Below are positions 22,263 to 30,950 of a stretch of 35,385 nucleotides of DNA, piece after piece. Each line of letters begins with the position of its first letter. The stretch's first letter is position 1. The notes below the pieces were generated by a model. The model saw nothing but the letters and a program-made list of their open reading frames with translations, was not told the DNA's origin and did no database searches. The translations under genes and the position numbers were made by a program. The stretch is from contig VGOZ01000029.1 in the NCBI GenBank assembly GCA_016875715.1, forward strand, positions 1-35,385. Reading direction: 5' to 3'. Source of the DNA: Chloroflexota bacterium. GTDB lineage: Bacteria; Chloroflexota; UBA6077; FW602-bin22.

Positions 22263-23594
22263 CTACGCTCCCGGCGGCGCCATCGCGTCGCCGCGGCGAT
22301 ACGCCTCGCCCAGCAAGTCGACCGGGTGGATCGCCTCCATGGGCAGGCCGCGCTGGCGGATGCCGGCGGCGATCTGGATGATGCAGCCGGGATTCGCCGC
22401 CACGACCGCGTCCGCGCCGGTGGCGATGATCGACTCCATCTTGAGATCGAGGAGGCGCCCGGCCATCTCCGGCTGGGTGATGTTGTAGATCCCGGCCGAC
22501 CCGCAGCAGAAGTCCGACTCGCGCATCTCAACGAGCCGCAGTCCGGGAATGAGGCGCAGCAGTCTCCGCGGTTGCTCGCGTATCCCCTGGCCGTGCGCGA
22601 GATGGCAAGCGTCCTGGTAGGTCACCGTCCGCTCGATCGTTCCGCGCGGCGTCTCCAGGTCGATGCTAGCCAGGAACTCGGTGATGTCGCGAACCCTCTC
22701 CGCGAAGGCGTGGGCGCGGCGCGACCAGATGGAGTCGTCCTCGAGTAGTTCGCCGTACTCCTTCAGCGTCGATCCGCACCCTGCCGCGTTGACGAGGTAC
22801 ACGTCTGCGCCGCTGCGTTCGAAGGTCGCGATGTTGTGACGGGCGAGTTGTCGCGCGGTGTCCCTCTCGCCGGCGTGGACGTGGAGCGCACCGCAGCACT
22901 TCTGCGGCGGCGGCACAAATACCTCGCACCCATTCCGCGCCAGGACGCGCACCGTGGCCGCGTTGGTCGCATCGAAGAACCGCGCCGCGATGCATCCGGT
23001 GATGAACGCAACCCGGTGACGGACCTCCCCCCGCGGCGGCAACGTGCGTGGCGGCAGCGCGGCGGGCCGGACGCCCCCCGGCAGGTCCGGCAGCATCGCC
23101 TCCATGTCGCCGAGCTTCTTGAGTGGCCCGGGCAGGATACGGAGCAGGCCGCTGCCGCGCAGGAGGCGCTGAGCGCCGCTCCGCTGATACGCCCGTGTCG
23201 CAGTGCCGAGCGCGTCCAGCGCGAGGTTCGACGTGAACACACCGTCAAGCAGCACGTCGCGAGTCAGCCGCTCGGCGCGATTTGCGGCGCGAATCTCGGC
23301 GCGCGCGGCCTCGACCATGCGTCCGTAGTCGACCCCCGAGGGACAGGCGGTCTCGCAGGCGCGGCAGTCGAGGCAGCGGAAGATGTGAAGACGGAAGTTG
23401 GGGTCGTCGGCCTGGATGCGGCCCTCGCTCAGGGCGCGCATCTGATAGATCCGCCCGCGCGGCGAGTCCAGTTCGTTCCCGAGCAGGCGGTAGGTGGGGC
23501 AGAAATCGAGGCACAGCCCGCAGTGGACGCACCGCTTGACGACCTCGCGCGGAACGTCGAGCCGTGATCGCAGGCCAGGCGAAGCGTTATTCAC
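22263..23594 (-). CDS. glcF: Glycolate oxidase iron-sulfur subunit GlcF
   Basis: 443 residues. Two ferredoxin-type clusters are CVHCGLCLDFCP and CLDCRACETACP near the N-terminus. Two CCG domains follow with KCCGALHVHAGE and FCCGSAGIYN. This is the layout of GlcF and related LutA/GlpC-like subunits that pass electrons from the flavoprotein to the quinone pool. The start is GTG 23594, because its codon overlaps the stop of the upstream glcE gene (GTGA). The much longer upstream reading in the same frame is antisense-like Arg-rich sequence and is rejected. It is the last gene of the minus-strand glcDEF operon. Confidence 0.92.
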   Translation of the reverse strand: MNNASPGLRSRLDVPREVVKRCVHCGLCLDFCPTYRLLGNELDSPRGRIYQMRALSEGRIQADDPNFRLHIFRCLDCRACETACPSGVDYGRMVEAARAEIRAANRAERLTRDVLLDGVFTSNLALDALGTATRAYQRSGAQRLLRGSGLLRILPGPLKKLGDMEAMLPDLPGGVRPAALPPRTLPPRGEVRHRVAFITGCIAARFFDATNAATVRVLARNGCEVFVPPPQKCCGALHVHAGERDTARQLARHNIATFERSGADVYLVNAAGCGSTLKEYGELLEDDSIWSRRAHAFAERVRDITEFLASIDLETPRGTIERTVTYQDACHLAHGQGIREQPRRLLRLIPGLRLVEMRESDFCCGSAGIYNITQPEMAGRLLDLKMESIIATGADAVVAANPGCIIQIAAGIRQRGLPMEAIHPVDLLGEAYRRGDAMAPPGA

Positions 23595-24838
23595 AGCCGG
23601 CCCAGAAAGCGGCCAGGGGCCATGATCCCGTGTGGATCGAATCGGGCTTTGAGACGCTGGGCGATGATCTGACTGTCGCCGGGATCGCCCAACACGTCGA
23701 TCTCCGCCTTCATCGCGGTCGGGCACCGTTCGACCACCAGGGTGCCCAGATGCTCGCGGACGAGCGCTCTCAGCGCCCGCACGAGAGCCAGCGCGCCATC
23801 GCCGGGCGCGATGGCGGCGCGGAGAACGCCGACTCCAGAACTCGCCCGGATGTCGTGCGCGAGCCCCGCTGCCCGCGCGCGCGATGCGATCTCCCTCCAG
23901 GCCCACGCGACCTCGCCGATCGGCACTGCGAGCCGCACGCGGAGCCCGCCCTCCGGTGCGACCGGTTCGGCCCGGAGCAGGTCGAGCGCATCGCGCGCCG
24001 CATCTTCGTCCAGCATCTCGATCCCGCCCGCGCCGGCCTCGGCCGCGTACGCGGTGATGTCGCGCACCGTACGATCCAGCGCAACCCTGCGGTCGCCGAG
24101 GTGGATCGTCACACACACCGCTTCGCCATCCGCCGGCGCGGCCTCGATCGCCGTCGGCGTGAGCGCGGACCGAAGGAGTCGATAGGTCAGCGCGCACGCG
24201 GCGTCGATGTCGGGCATGAGGATTGCGAGCGTACGCTCCTCCCGCGGACGAGGCGAGACTTTGAGAGTGACCTCGGTGAGGACCGCCAGCGTGCCGAGCG
24301 AGCCGATGTACAGCTTGTTGAGATCGTAACCGGTCACGTTCTTGACCACTCGGCCGCCGCTCCGCGCGATTGTCCCGTTCCCGGTCACGACCCGGGTGCC
24401 GATGACGAGGTCGCGCGCCGTCCCGTAGCGCAGGCGGCAGGGGCCGCTCGCGTTCGTCGCGACGATGCCGCCGATCGTGGAGCCCGGGTGGGTCTGCGGG
24501 TCGAGGGCGAGGAACTGCCCGTTCTCGGCTAGGGTTGCCTGCAGGGCGATGAAGGGTGTGCCCGCCCGGGCGGTGATGGTGAGGTCGGCGGGCTCGTACT
24601 CGACGATGCCGCCCAGGTGGGCAGTGGAGAGCGCGACATCGTAGGCGCGGGGCACATTCCCGAGGTTGAGCCGCGTGCCGCCGCCGCGCGCGATCACGGC
24701 CAGGCGGTCGGCCGCGGCCCACGTGAGCGCGGCAGCGACCTCGGCCTCGTCCCGCAGCGCGGCCTCGTAGCGCGGCGCCCGATCGTCCACCGCCAGGGCC
24801 CGGGCCGCGCGACGCCCCAGTTCGCGACCCGCGCTCAC
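23591..24838 (-). CDS. glcE: Glycolate oxidase FAD-binding subunit GlcE
   Basis: 415 residues. FAD_binding_4 (PCMH/VAO-type) features are ARGGGTRLNLGNV, a nucleotide-binding loop near residue 50, and HPGSTIGGIVATNASGPCRLRYG. VKNVTGYDLNKLYIGSLGTL, the stretch shared by GlcE proteins, follows. It is shorter than GlcD and lacks its C-terminal HGIG motif, as expected for GlcE. The GTG start at 24838 overlaps the glcD stop by 4 bases (GTGA), and its own stop overlaps glcF in the same way, so the three subunits are coupled. The complex oxidises glycolate (or D-lactate-like 2-hydroxyacids) at the membrane. Confidence 0.9.
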   Translation of the reverse strand: MSAGRELGRRAARALAVDDRAPRYEAALRDEAEVAAALTWAAADRLAVIARGGGTRLNLGNVPRAYDVALSTAHLGGIVEYEPADLTITARAGTPFIALQATLAENGQFLALDPQTHPGSTIGGIVATNASGPCRLRYGTARDLVIGTRVVTGNGTIARSGGRVVKNVTGYDLNKLYIGSLGTLAVLTEVTLKVSPRPREERTLAILMPDIDAACALTYRLLRSALTPTAIEAAPADGEAVCVTIHLGDRRVALDRTVRDITAYAAEAGAGGIEMLDEDAARDALDLLRAEPVAPEGGLRVRLAVPIGEVAWAWREIASRARAAGLAHDIRASSGVGVLRAAIAPGDGALALVRALRALVREHLGTLVVERCPTAMKAEIDVLGDPGDSQIIAQRLKARFDPHGIMAPGRFLGRL

Positions 24839-26307
24839 CAGCCCACCAGCACGGCGCGCCCGTGGCGCGTCTCGGTCACGTCGAGGCAGAGGCCAGGCGT
24901 CGGGAGCACCTTGCCCGGGTTACATAGCCCGGTCGGATCCCATGCCTGCCGCGCCAGTCGCATCACGTCCATATCCGCGTCGGAGAAGACGAGCGGCATC
25001 AGATCCCGCTTCTCGATCCCGATCCCGTGCTCGCCGGTGAGCGCGCCGCCCGCCTCGGCGCAGATGCGCAGGATCTCCGCCCCGACCTGGCGGGCGAGCT
25101 CGGTCTGCCCGGGAACATCGCCGTCGAAAAGGCAGAGCGGGTGGAGATTACCGTCGCCGGCGTGGAAGACGTTGGCGATGCGCAGGCCGGTGCGGCGGGA
25201 GACCTCGTCAATCTTCGCAAGCACCTCGGGCAAACGGGTGCGGGGGATGACCCCATCCATCACGTAGAAGTCGGGCGAGATGCGGCCCATCGCGCTGAAA
25301 GCGTTCTTCCGTCCGGCCCAGAGCAGCGCGCGCTCGCGGGCCGAGGCGGCGAGGCGCACCTCGCGCGCGCCGTTGCGGTCGCAGAGGGCGCGGATGCCCT
25401 CAACCAGATCCTCGATTCCGTCGCGCATGCCCTCCACCTCGACGAGGAGGACCGATCCGGCGTCGGTCGGATACCCGGCGTGGGTGGCGGCCTCGACCGC
25501 CTGCAGGGCCAGACCGTCCATCATCTCCAGCGCCGCCGGAATGACCCCGGAGGCGATGATGTCGGAGACCGTCTGCGAGGCCGCCTCGATCGTCTCGAAG
25601 ATCCCTAGGAGCGTCTTGACGTCCTCGGCGACCGGCGTGAGACGCACCACGATCTTCGTGACGATGCCCATCGTGCCCTCGGATCCGCAGAAGAGCCCGG
25701 TGAGGTCGTAGCCCGGCGCGTCGACGGCCTTGCCACCGGTGTGGATGATCTCCCCTTCGGCGGTGACGATCTCCATGCCCAGGACGTGATTCGTCGTGAC
25801 GCCATAGATGAGTGTGTGTGGCCCGCCTGAGTTCTCGCCAACGTTGCCGCCGATGGTCGAGGCCTTCTGGCTGGAGGGGTCGGGCACGAAGTAGAGCCCG
25901 TGTTCGGCCACGGCGTGGGAGATGTGGAGGTTTACCACGCCCGGCTCGACAATGGCACGGAGGTTCGGCAGATCGATCTCGAGGATACGGTTCAGGAGGG
26001 AGAACGACAGAACGACACCGCCCTCAATGGGGAGTGCGCCGCCGGAGAGGCCGGTGCCAGCTCCGCGCGGGACGACCGGCACTCGCTCGCGATTGCAGAG
26101 CCGAACGATCGCCGCGACCTGCTCGGCGCTCGCCGGCAGAGCCACGGCATCCGGGATCGCGCGGTCGATCGAGCCATCGAACTCGTAGAGCATGAGGTCG
26201 TAGTCGGACCAGAGGACGTTCTCCGGACCGACGATCTCGCCCAGCCGTTCGGCGAGCGCACGCCGTTCGGCGAGCGTACGGCGCGGAGTAGACGCCGGGC
26301 CGTGCAT
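24835..26307 (-). CDS. glcD: Glycolate oxidase catalytic FAD subunit GlcD
   Basis: 490 residues. The FAD-binding half has PRGAGTGLSGGALP, GNVGENSGGPHTLIYG and the GYDLTGLFCGSEGT loop. The catalytic half has VFHAGDGNLHP, TGEHGIGIEKRD and the closing DPTGLCNPGKVLP. All are hallmarks of GlcD/D-lactate dehydrogenase flavoproteins. I take ATG 26307 (MHGPASTPRR) as the start: it lies 7 bases after a TATACT box, whereas a start at 26340 would put that box inside the gene. First gene of glcDEF, divergent from a small membrane protein with a 60-base shared promoter region. No regulator gene lies next to it. Confidence 0.93.
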   Translation of the reverse strand: MHGPASTPRRTLAERRALAERLGEIVGPENVLWSDYDLMLYEFDGSIDRAIPDAVALPASAEQVAAIVRLCNRERVPVVPRGAGTGLSGGALPIEGGVVLSFSLLNRILEIDLPNLRAIVEPGVVNLHISHAVAEHGLYFVPDPSSQKASTIGGNVGENSGGPHTLIYGVTTNHVLGMEIVTAEGEIIHTGGKAVDAPGYDLTGLFCGSEGTMGIVTKIVVRLTPVAEDVKTLLGIFETIEAASQTVSDIIASGVIPAALEMMDGLALQAVEAATHAGYPTDAGSVLLVEVEGMRDGIEDLVEGIRALCDRNGAREVRLAASARERALLWAGRKNAFSAMGRISPDFYVMDGVIPRTRLPEVLAKIDEVSRRTGLRIANVFHAGDGNLHPLCLFDGDVPGQTELARQVGAEILRICAEAGGALTGEHGIGIEKRDLMPLVFSDADMDVMRLARQAWDPTGLCNPGKVLPTPGLCLDVTETRHGRAVLVGW

Positions 26308-26314
26308 CGCGCCG

Positions 26315-26320
26315 AGTATA
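26315..26320 (-). promoter_or_regulatory. -10 box (TATACT) of the glcDEF operon, probable leaderless start
   Basis: On the minus strand TATACT is followed by 7 bases and then ATG of glcD. No ribosome binding site is present. Confidence 0.55.
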
Positions 26321-26354
26321 ACGACGCCGGGCGCGTCCACCCGGAGCCGGACTG

Positions 26355-26360
26355 TACACT
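26355..26360 (+). promoter_or_regulatory. -10 box (TACACT) of the small membrane protein gene
   Basis: TACACT lies 7 bases before GTG 26368. Together with the glcD box it makes a compact divergent promoter pair within 60 bases. Confidence 0.5.
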
Positions 26361-26367
26361 GGCCACC

Positions 26368-26772
26368 GTGATCGACGAGCAGATCAGTGGACGCCGGGCA
26401 ATGCTCGCCGCGCTGATCGGCGCGATCATCGGGACCATCGCCGCGCTGTCGCTCTCGATCGTGGAGGTGCCGCTGGTGGAGCGGATGGTCGGTGCCCGAC
26501 TGCCGGACCCCGGTCTCATTCCGGTCGTGGCGATCGCGCTGGGTGTGAACCTGCTTGGCGCGTTCGTCGCGCGGGCACTCGCCGCTCGGCCGGACGCGGC
26601 ACGCTACGTCGTGGGAACGTGCCTGATCGTCGCGCTGATCGCATGCGTGCCGATCGTTGTCGCCGAGCCGCTGCCCGGCCTGATCTGGGTGTCGGTGCCT
26701 CGCTACCTGGTGATCGGCGTGGTGGGCGCCGCGCTAATCCCCCGGGTTCTGCTTACACGGGATGACGACTGA
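26368..26772 (+). CDS. Small multi-pass membrane protein, unknown function
   Basis: 134 residues from GTG 26368. Four hydrophobic segments are visible: about 11-33 (MLAALIGAIIGTIAALSLSI), 49-70 (VVAIALGVNLLGAFVARAL), 81-98 (VVGTCLIVALIACVPIVV) and 107-127 (VPRYLVIGVVGAALIPRVLL). Short loops hold Asp/Arg residues and the C-terminus is acidic (RDDD). I recognise no family, and no metal or substrate motif stands out. The gene is divergent from glcDEF and converges on the kinase gene with a 34-base gap. Upstream in-frame sequence is antisense to glcD and is left out. Confidence 0.7.
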   Translation: MIDEQISGRRAMLAALIGAIIGTIAALSLSIVEVPLVERMVGARLPDPGLIPVVAIALGVNLLGAFVARALAARPDAARYVVGTCLIVALIACVPIVVAEPLPGLIWVSVPRYLVIGVVGAALIPRVLLTRDDD

Positions 26773-26806
26773 GGGACTGCCGGCGTCGCGCGCGATGCGC
26801 TTTCCG

Positions 26807-27727
26807 TCAGAGCCGGAGCATCTGCTCGGCGAAGGCGACGCGCGGCCGCCAATTCTCGGCGGTCGGCGCGTCCTCGTGCTCCCAGCAGGCGTCGAGCATA
26901 GCGTGGACGAAGCACCAGTCGCGCGCCCGGGCACGATCGAGGCCGAGTTCGACGCAGAAGATGTCGAGGCGGTGACGATTCATCTCCAGCGTTGTGCGGT
27001 CCGACGGGTTGCGCATGAACTGACAGATGTCGAAATGCCGATCGCCGGCGAGCCCCTTCGGGTCGATCGCGGTCCAGCCCCTGCGGCAGTCGCGCAGGAC
27101 ATTGAAATGGTGCATGTCGCCGTGAAGGACGTGGTGTGCGTCGGTGGTTTCGAGCAGTGCGGCACGCAGCGCGTCCGCGCGGGCAAAGAGGTCGGCGGGA
27201 AAACCGCCGGTGCCCGCGATGAGCGCGGGGCGATTGCGATCGTAGGCGGCGCACCAGTCGGCCAACGGGCGAAGGCCACGCAGGTCGGTCGGGTCGAGCG
27301 GTCGCCAGAGGCGGCGCAGGAGACCGGCGGTGATGTGAGTCGCCTCATCGTCGTCGCTTTCCGCCAGATCGACGAGCATCGTGCCTGGATCGATCCGCTC
27401 GAGAAGCATCGCGCCCCGCGTCTCATCCACGCGCAGCAAGCGGGCCGCGCCGTCACCCTCCCACCTGCGCAGCGCCGCGATCTCATTGGCAGTCTCATCG
27501 AGGTAGCGGCTGACTTTCAGGACTCCCCCTTCACGTCCGCCGCCCGGCAGCACGCGTGTGGCGGGAGCGACGTAGTTGATCCAGATGTTCGGGTAGTAAG
27601 GGCCGATCGCGAGATCCCAGTCCTTCGCCAGGCCGGCAAGCAGGTCGGGAAGGGCCGCCACCCAGGCGGGATCGACGGCGTTGAAGGCGCGAAACCTCTC
27701 GGGCAGATCGTCGAGAAACGAGCGCAT
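26807..27727 (-). CDS. Aminoglycoside/hydroxyurea antibiotic kinase-family phosphotransferase (APH(6)-like)
   Basis: 306 residues, the usual size of the APH(6)/hydroxyurea kinase family. The kinase core is LHGDMHHFNVL (201-211) with catalytic Asp204 and Asn209, then IDPKGLAGDRHFDICQF (221-237), whose Asp222 binds Mg2+. The DPKG and HFD motifs are specific to this family. The N-terminal GGVLKVSRY strand supplies Lys71 for ATP. Members phosphorylate streptomycin, hydroxyurea or unknown small molecules; resistance cannot be inferred from sequence alone. ATG 27727 follows the acyl-CoA ligase stop by 11 bases, with only a weak AAGG site, so it is translated from the ligase message. Confidence 0.88.
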   Translation of the reverse strand: MRSFLDDLPERFRAFNAVDPAWVAALPDLLAGLAKDWDLAIGPYYPNIWINYVAPATRVLPGGGREGGVLKVSRYLDETANEIAALRRWEGDGAARLLRVDETRGAMLLERIDPGTMLVDLAESDDDEATHITAGLLRRLWRPLDPTDLRGLRPLADWCAAYDRNRPALIAGTGGFPADLFARADALRAALLETTDAHHVLHGDMHHFNVLRDCRRGWTAIDPKGLAGDRHFDICQFMRNPSDRTTLEMNRHRLDIFCVELGLDRARARDWCFVHAMLDACWEHEDAPTAENWRPRVAFAEQMLRL

Positions 27728-27738
27728 GCCGAACCTTA

Positions 27739-29256
27739 TCAGGCGTTCGCGCGCTCCCGGAGGATGTGCTTCTGCACTTTCCCCATCGCGTTGCGGGGAA
27801 GGTCCGCGACGAAGCTCACGCGGCGAGGCTTCTTGTAGCTCGCCAGGCGAGCGCGGCAGTACTCAACGATCTCGTCATCGGTGACCGCGCAACCCGGCGC
27901 GCGCACGACCGCCGCCGCGACCTGCTCGCCGAAGTCGGCATCGGGCAGTCCGTAGACGGCAACATCGGCGATCCCGGGGTGGGTGAGAAGCACCTCCTCG
28001 ACCTCTCGGGGATAGATGTTGAAGCCGCCGCTGATGATCAACTCGCGGGCACGGCCAGAGATGGTGAAGTAGCCGTCAGCACTGCGCCAGCCGAGGTCGC
28101 CGGTGTTGAACCAGCCCTCGGCATCGAACGCCTCGACGGTCGCACCCTCGTTCCGCCAGTAGCCGGGAAAGACGTGCGGCCCTCGGACCTGGATCTCACC
28201 CGGGGTCTCATCGTGCATCGGACGTCGAGTGACGACGTCGACGATCCTCGCCTCCTGGCCGGGAAAGGGGCCGCCGACGCTGCCAGGGCGCCGCTCACCG
28301 TCGTAGGGGTTCGTACAGTTCATGATCGTCTCGGTCATCCCGTACCGTTCGAGGATCGCCTGACCGGTGAGCGCGCGGAACTCCTCGAACGTCTGGACGC
28401 CGAGCGGCGCCGATCCAGAGACGTAGAGGCGCAGGCCCGGTGGTGCGGCGGCGCGGGCACGCGCCTCGGCGATGAGCCGGCCATACATCGTGGGCACGCC
28501 GAAGAACATCGTCGGCTCGCCGTTCAGGAGCGTATCCAGCGCTTCGGCGGCATCGAACTTCGGCCGAACGTCGGCAAAGGCACCGACCGAGATTGTGCCG
28601 TGGATGCCGACGCAGAGCCCGTGGGCGTGGAAGAGCGGGAGCATGAGCAGGAGGCGGTCACGCGCGTCCCAGTGCCATGCCTGTGTGACCGCAAGGGCAT
28701 TGGCGATGAGGTTGCGATGGAGGAGAACGGCGCCCCTTGAACGGCCGGTGGTTCCCGACGTGTAGGCGATGATCGCCGGCGCGTCCGCCGCGGGCAGCGG
28801 GGGAAGGGGGGCCCTCCGCGTCAGCGACGGCCGGGGCGCATCGCGCTCGACGACGAGGGAGCATCGCAGATCGGGCGGCGCGCCTTCGTGGCTCTCCCCG
28901 AGCGCGGCGAGTTCCCGTTCTCCGGACGAATCGGTGACACAGAGGATCGCGCCCGAATCTCGCAGGATGTGATCGAGTTCGACCTGACGGTACTGCGTGT
29001 TGACGAGAACGGCGATCGCCCCCGCGAGGTGGACGCCGAGGTAGGCGCCGACGAACGCCGCAGAGTTGGCGAGGAAGAGCGCCACCCGGTCGCCGGGTTG
29101 GACCCCCTCGGCCCGGAGGCGCGACGCCCAGGCCGCTGCCAGGTGAAGCGTTCCGGCCCGAGAGTACGTTAGATCGCCGAACCGCAGGAGCGGTCGGTCA
29201 GGAACCTCGGCCGCGTGGGCGGCGAGGGCGGCGAGGATCGACGCAGGGGCTGTCAC
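27739..29256 (-). CDS. Class I acyl-CoA synthetase (AMP-forming), malonyl-CoA-synthetase-like
   Basis: 505 residues. Core motifs in order: IAYTSGTTGRSRGAVLLH (ATP-binding P-loop), LPLFHAHGL, GEPTMFFGVPTMY and the adenine loop ERYGMTE. GWFNTGDLGW with the ATP-binding Asp and the hinge RARELIISGGFNIYPREVEE follow. The end has PRNAMGKVQK with the catalytic Lys. The family makes acyl-AMP, then acyl-CoA. The FHAHGL and NTQYR stretches are those of malonate-CoA ligase (MatB)-like members, but the acid is not proved. The start GTG 29256 lies 8 bases after a TAGACT box. It is the first gene of an operon with the APH-like kinase. Confidence 0.9.
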   Translation of the reverse strand: MTAPASILAALAAHAAEVPDRPLLRFGDLTYSRAGTLHLAAAWASRLRAEGVQPGDRVALFLANSAAFVGAYLGVHLAGAIAVLVNTQYRQVELDHILRDSGAILCVTDSSGERELAALGESHEGAPPDLRCSLVVERDAPRPSLTRRAPLPPLPAADAPAIIAYTSGTTGRSRGAVLLHRNLIANALAVTQAWHWDARDRLLLMLPLFHAHGLCVGIHGTISVGAFADVRPKFDAAEALDTLLNGEPTMFFGVPTMYGRLIAEARARAAAPPGLRLYVSGSAPLGVQTFEEFRALTGQAILERYGMTETIMNCTNPYDGERRPGSVGGPFPGQEARIVDVVTRRPMHDETPGEIQVRGPHVFPGYWRNEGATVEAFDAEGWFNTGDLGWRSADGYFTISGRARELIISGGFNIYPREVEEVLLTHPGIADVAVYGLPDADFGEQVAAAVVRAPGCAVTDDEIVEYCRARLASYKKPRRVSFVADLPRNAMGKVQKHILRERANA

Positions 29257-29264
29257 GGGCGGTG

Positions 29265-29270
29265 AGTCTA
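29265..29270 (-). promoter_or_regulatory. -10 box (TAGACT) of the acyl-CoA ligase gene
   Basis: On the minus strand TAGACT is followed by 8 bases and then GTG 29256, with no ribosome binding site. Confidence 0.45.
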
Positions 29271-29468
29271 CGCGGGTCGCGTCGCCGTGGACGACACGGC
29301 GCGCGAAACACGGCCGCTCCGGGCGCCAACGCAGACTGATGCGGATCTGGCGAACAGATCGGGTAGGCGCTTCGGGCGTCGCGAGGCTCCGTCCCGCACG
29401 AGCGTCGGGGACGGTACGATGCCGCCGACCTGGCGCGCGGGACGCGCCAATTACGAAGGGTGGACGCC

Positions 29469-30236
29469 ATGCCGATGCTGGATCTCACGCTGCGCACCCA
29501 GGCGCTCGTCACGCGGGGCCGATATCGCGTCTGGGAGCCGATCCATCGCGCGGTGTCGTGGCTGCCGGCGGAAACCGCGCTCGTGCTCTGCGACGTGTGG
29601 AACCACCACACCTGCCGCGGCGCTGAGGAACGGCTCGAACGGATGCTGCCGCGGATGAACGAACTGGTCCACCGTCTGCGCGATCTCGGCTGCCTGATCG
29701 TCCACGCGCCGTCGGACACCATCCCCACGTACGCCGGGCATCCCGCGCGCCAGCGATTGCTGGCGGTGCCGGCGATCGAGCCGCCGGCCGACCTGCCCCA
29801 TGGCGATCCACCCCTGCCGGTCGACGCGAATGATCCGTGCGATACGTGCCCGGACGAGGCGCATCCGGACTGGCAGCGCGGCATGCCCGTGTCGTGGACG
29901 CGTCAGCACCCGGCGATCGGGATCGATGAGGCCCGAGACGTCATCTCCGCCGACGGCCGCGAGTTGTACAGCTACTACCACCACCGCGGGATCCGCCACG
30001 TCCTCGAGATAGGGGTGCACACGAACATGTGCATCCTCAACCGCTCCTTCTCAATCAAGCAGATGGTGAGACGCGGCATGGAGCCGGTCCTCGTCCGCGA
30101 CCTGACCGACTGCATGTACAACCCGGCCCAGCCGCCCTACGTTCCCCACGACGAGGCGACGCGGTTGATCGTCGGCTACATCGAGAAGTTCTGGTGCCCG
30201 ACGGTGCTGAGCGACCAGTTGCTGAAGCTGGACTGA
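29469..30236 (+). CDS. Isochorismatase-family cysteine hydrolase
   Basis: 255 residues. The catalytic Asp is Asp42 in VLCDVWNHHTC, and the nucleophile is Cys188 in EIGVHTNMCILNRSF, the family's cis-peptide/nucleophile loop. A long insert (about 90-150, with PCDTCPDE) between them is larger than in nicotinamidase. It may carry extra metal- or substrate-contacts. Members hydrolyse amides or vinyl ethers; the substrate is unknown. ATG 29469 has GAAGGGTGG just upstream; GTG 29460 overlaps that site and is less likely. The gene is divergent from the ligase operon. Confidence 0.85.
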   Translation: MPMLDLTLRTQALVTRGRYRVWEPIHRAVSWLPAETALVLCDVWNHHTCRGAEERLERMLPRMNELVHRLRDLGCLIVHAPSDTIPTYAGHPARQRLLAVPAIEPPADLPHGDPPLPVDANDPCDTCPDEAHPDWQRGMPVSWTRQHPAIGIDEARDVISADGRELYSYYHHRGIRHVLEIGVHTNMCILNRSFSIKQMVRRGMEPVLVRDLTDCMYNPAQPPYVPHDEATRLIVGYIEKFWCPTVLSDQLLKLD

Positions 30237-30744
30237 CACTGCCCGGAATCCTGGCTCAGACGGGAATCCACCCAGACTCCTCTGTATGAGGTGCGGATGC
30301 AAGCGAGGTAGTCGATAGCCCTCATCGAGACATCAGGACTGATATCGGTCAGCGAGGCGAACAGTCTGGGCATCTCGCGCCTGCTTCGCGACGCCGAGGA
30401 GCAGGAGGACAGGGTCCTCCTGCGCAATAGGAGAAAGCCTCGACGATGACTCGTCGGCGGCGCCCGCCACGCTCCGCAAGCCCGGTGGGACGCGGGTCGC
30501 GAACCAGACTCTGCACCAGCCGGTTGACACGCGCTCGGAGATGCCTGGCGCGGATGTCGGCGGGCGGGCGGGAAGCCCGCGGTCCTGGGATCTGGCGGTC
30601 CGGATGGTCTCGGTGCCAGGGACCGGCGGGAAGCCCGGCTTCTTCGGAATGCACTCTGTAGTTGACGGAACCGACGTCACGGGCTTACCACCGCGCCCAC
30701 ATCGCGTGCAAGGCTGGTCCTGTATGGTGAGGAAGATCGTTCCC
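30237..30744. other. Intergenic stretch without a convincing gene
   Basis: No open frame here has a domain or a credible start. The stretch contains a perfect hairpin at 30401-30423 and two GGCGGGAAGCCCG-like G-rich palindromes near 30566 and 30627. It may be the relic of lost genes. Confidence 0.5.
30401..30423. terminator. Perfect GC-rich hairpin
   Basis: GCAGGAGGAC (30401-30410) and GTCCTCCTGC (30414-30423) form a 10-base-pair stem with a 3-base loop. It lies 165 bases after the hydrolase gene and could end transcription in either direction. Confidence 0.4.
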
Positions 30745-30948
30745 GGTCCGAACCTGTCTGGTTCGGACCGGCGTGCGCCCGGGACCATGGGGCCCAGCAG
30801 CGGTGACCGCTGACTCTCGTCTGAGTCAGTCCGCCGCCGTGGGCCAGTAGTCCCGCCCACGGCAGGTTCTCTCGCGCCTTTCGCCGTGGGCAGCAGCGCC
30901 AAACCGGTCGATCCGTCCGCCGCTGTCCATCGCGTGAAGGAGAGAACC
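30745..30948 (+). ncRNA. Structured leader with mutually exclusive hairpins, upstream of the ABC exporter genes
   Basis: Three stems lie in a row: GGTCCGAACC/GGTTCGGACC (30745-30769), CTGACTC/GAGTCAG (30810-30829) and GCCGTGGG/CCCACGGC (30836-30863). The strand CCCACGGC (30856-30863) can pair equally with a second GCCGTGGG at 30883-30890. GGTTCTCTC (30865-30873) is exactly complementary to GAGAGAACC (30940-30948), which overlaps the ribosome binding site of the ATPase gene. This is the layout of a translational switch. It matches no riboswitch class that I can name. Confidence 0.45.
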
Positions 30949-30950
30949 CC

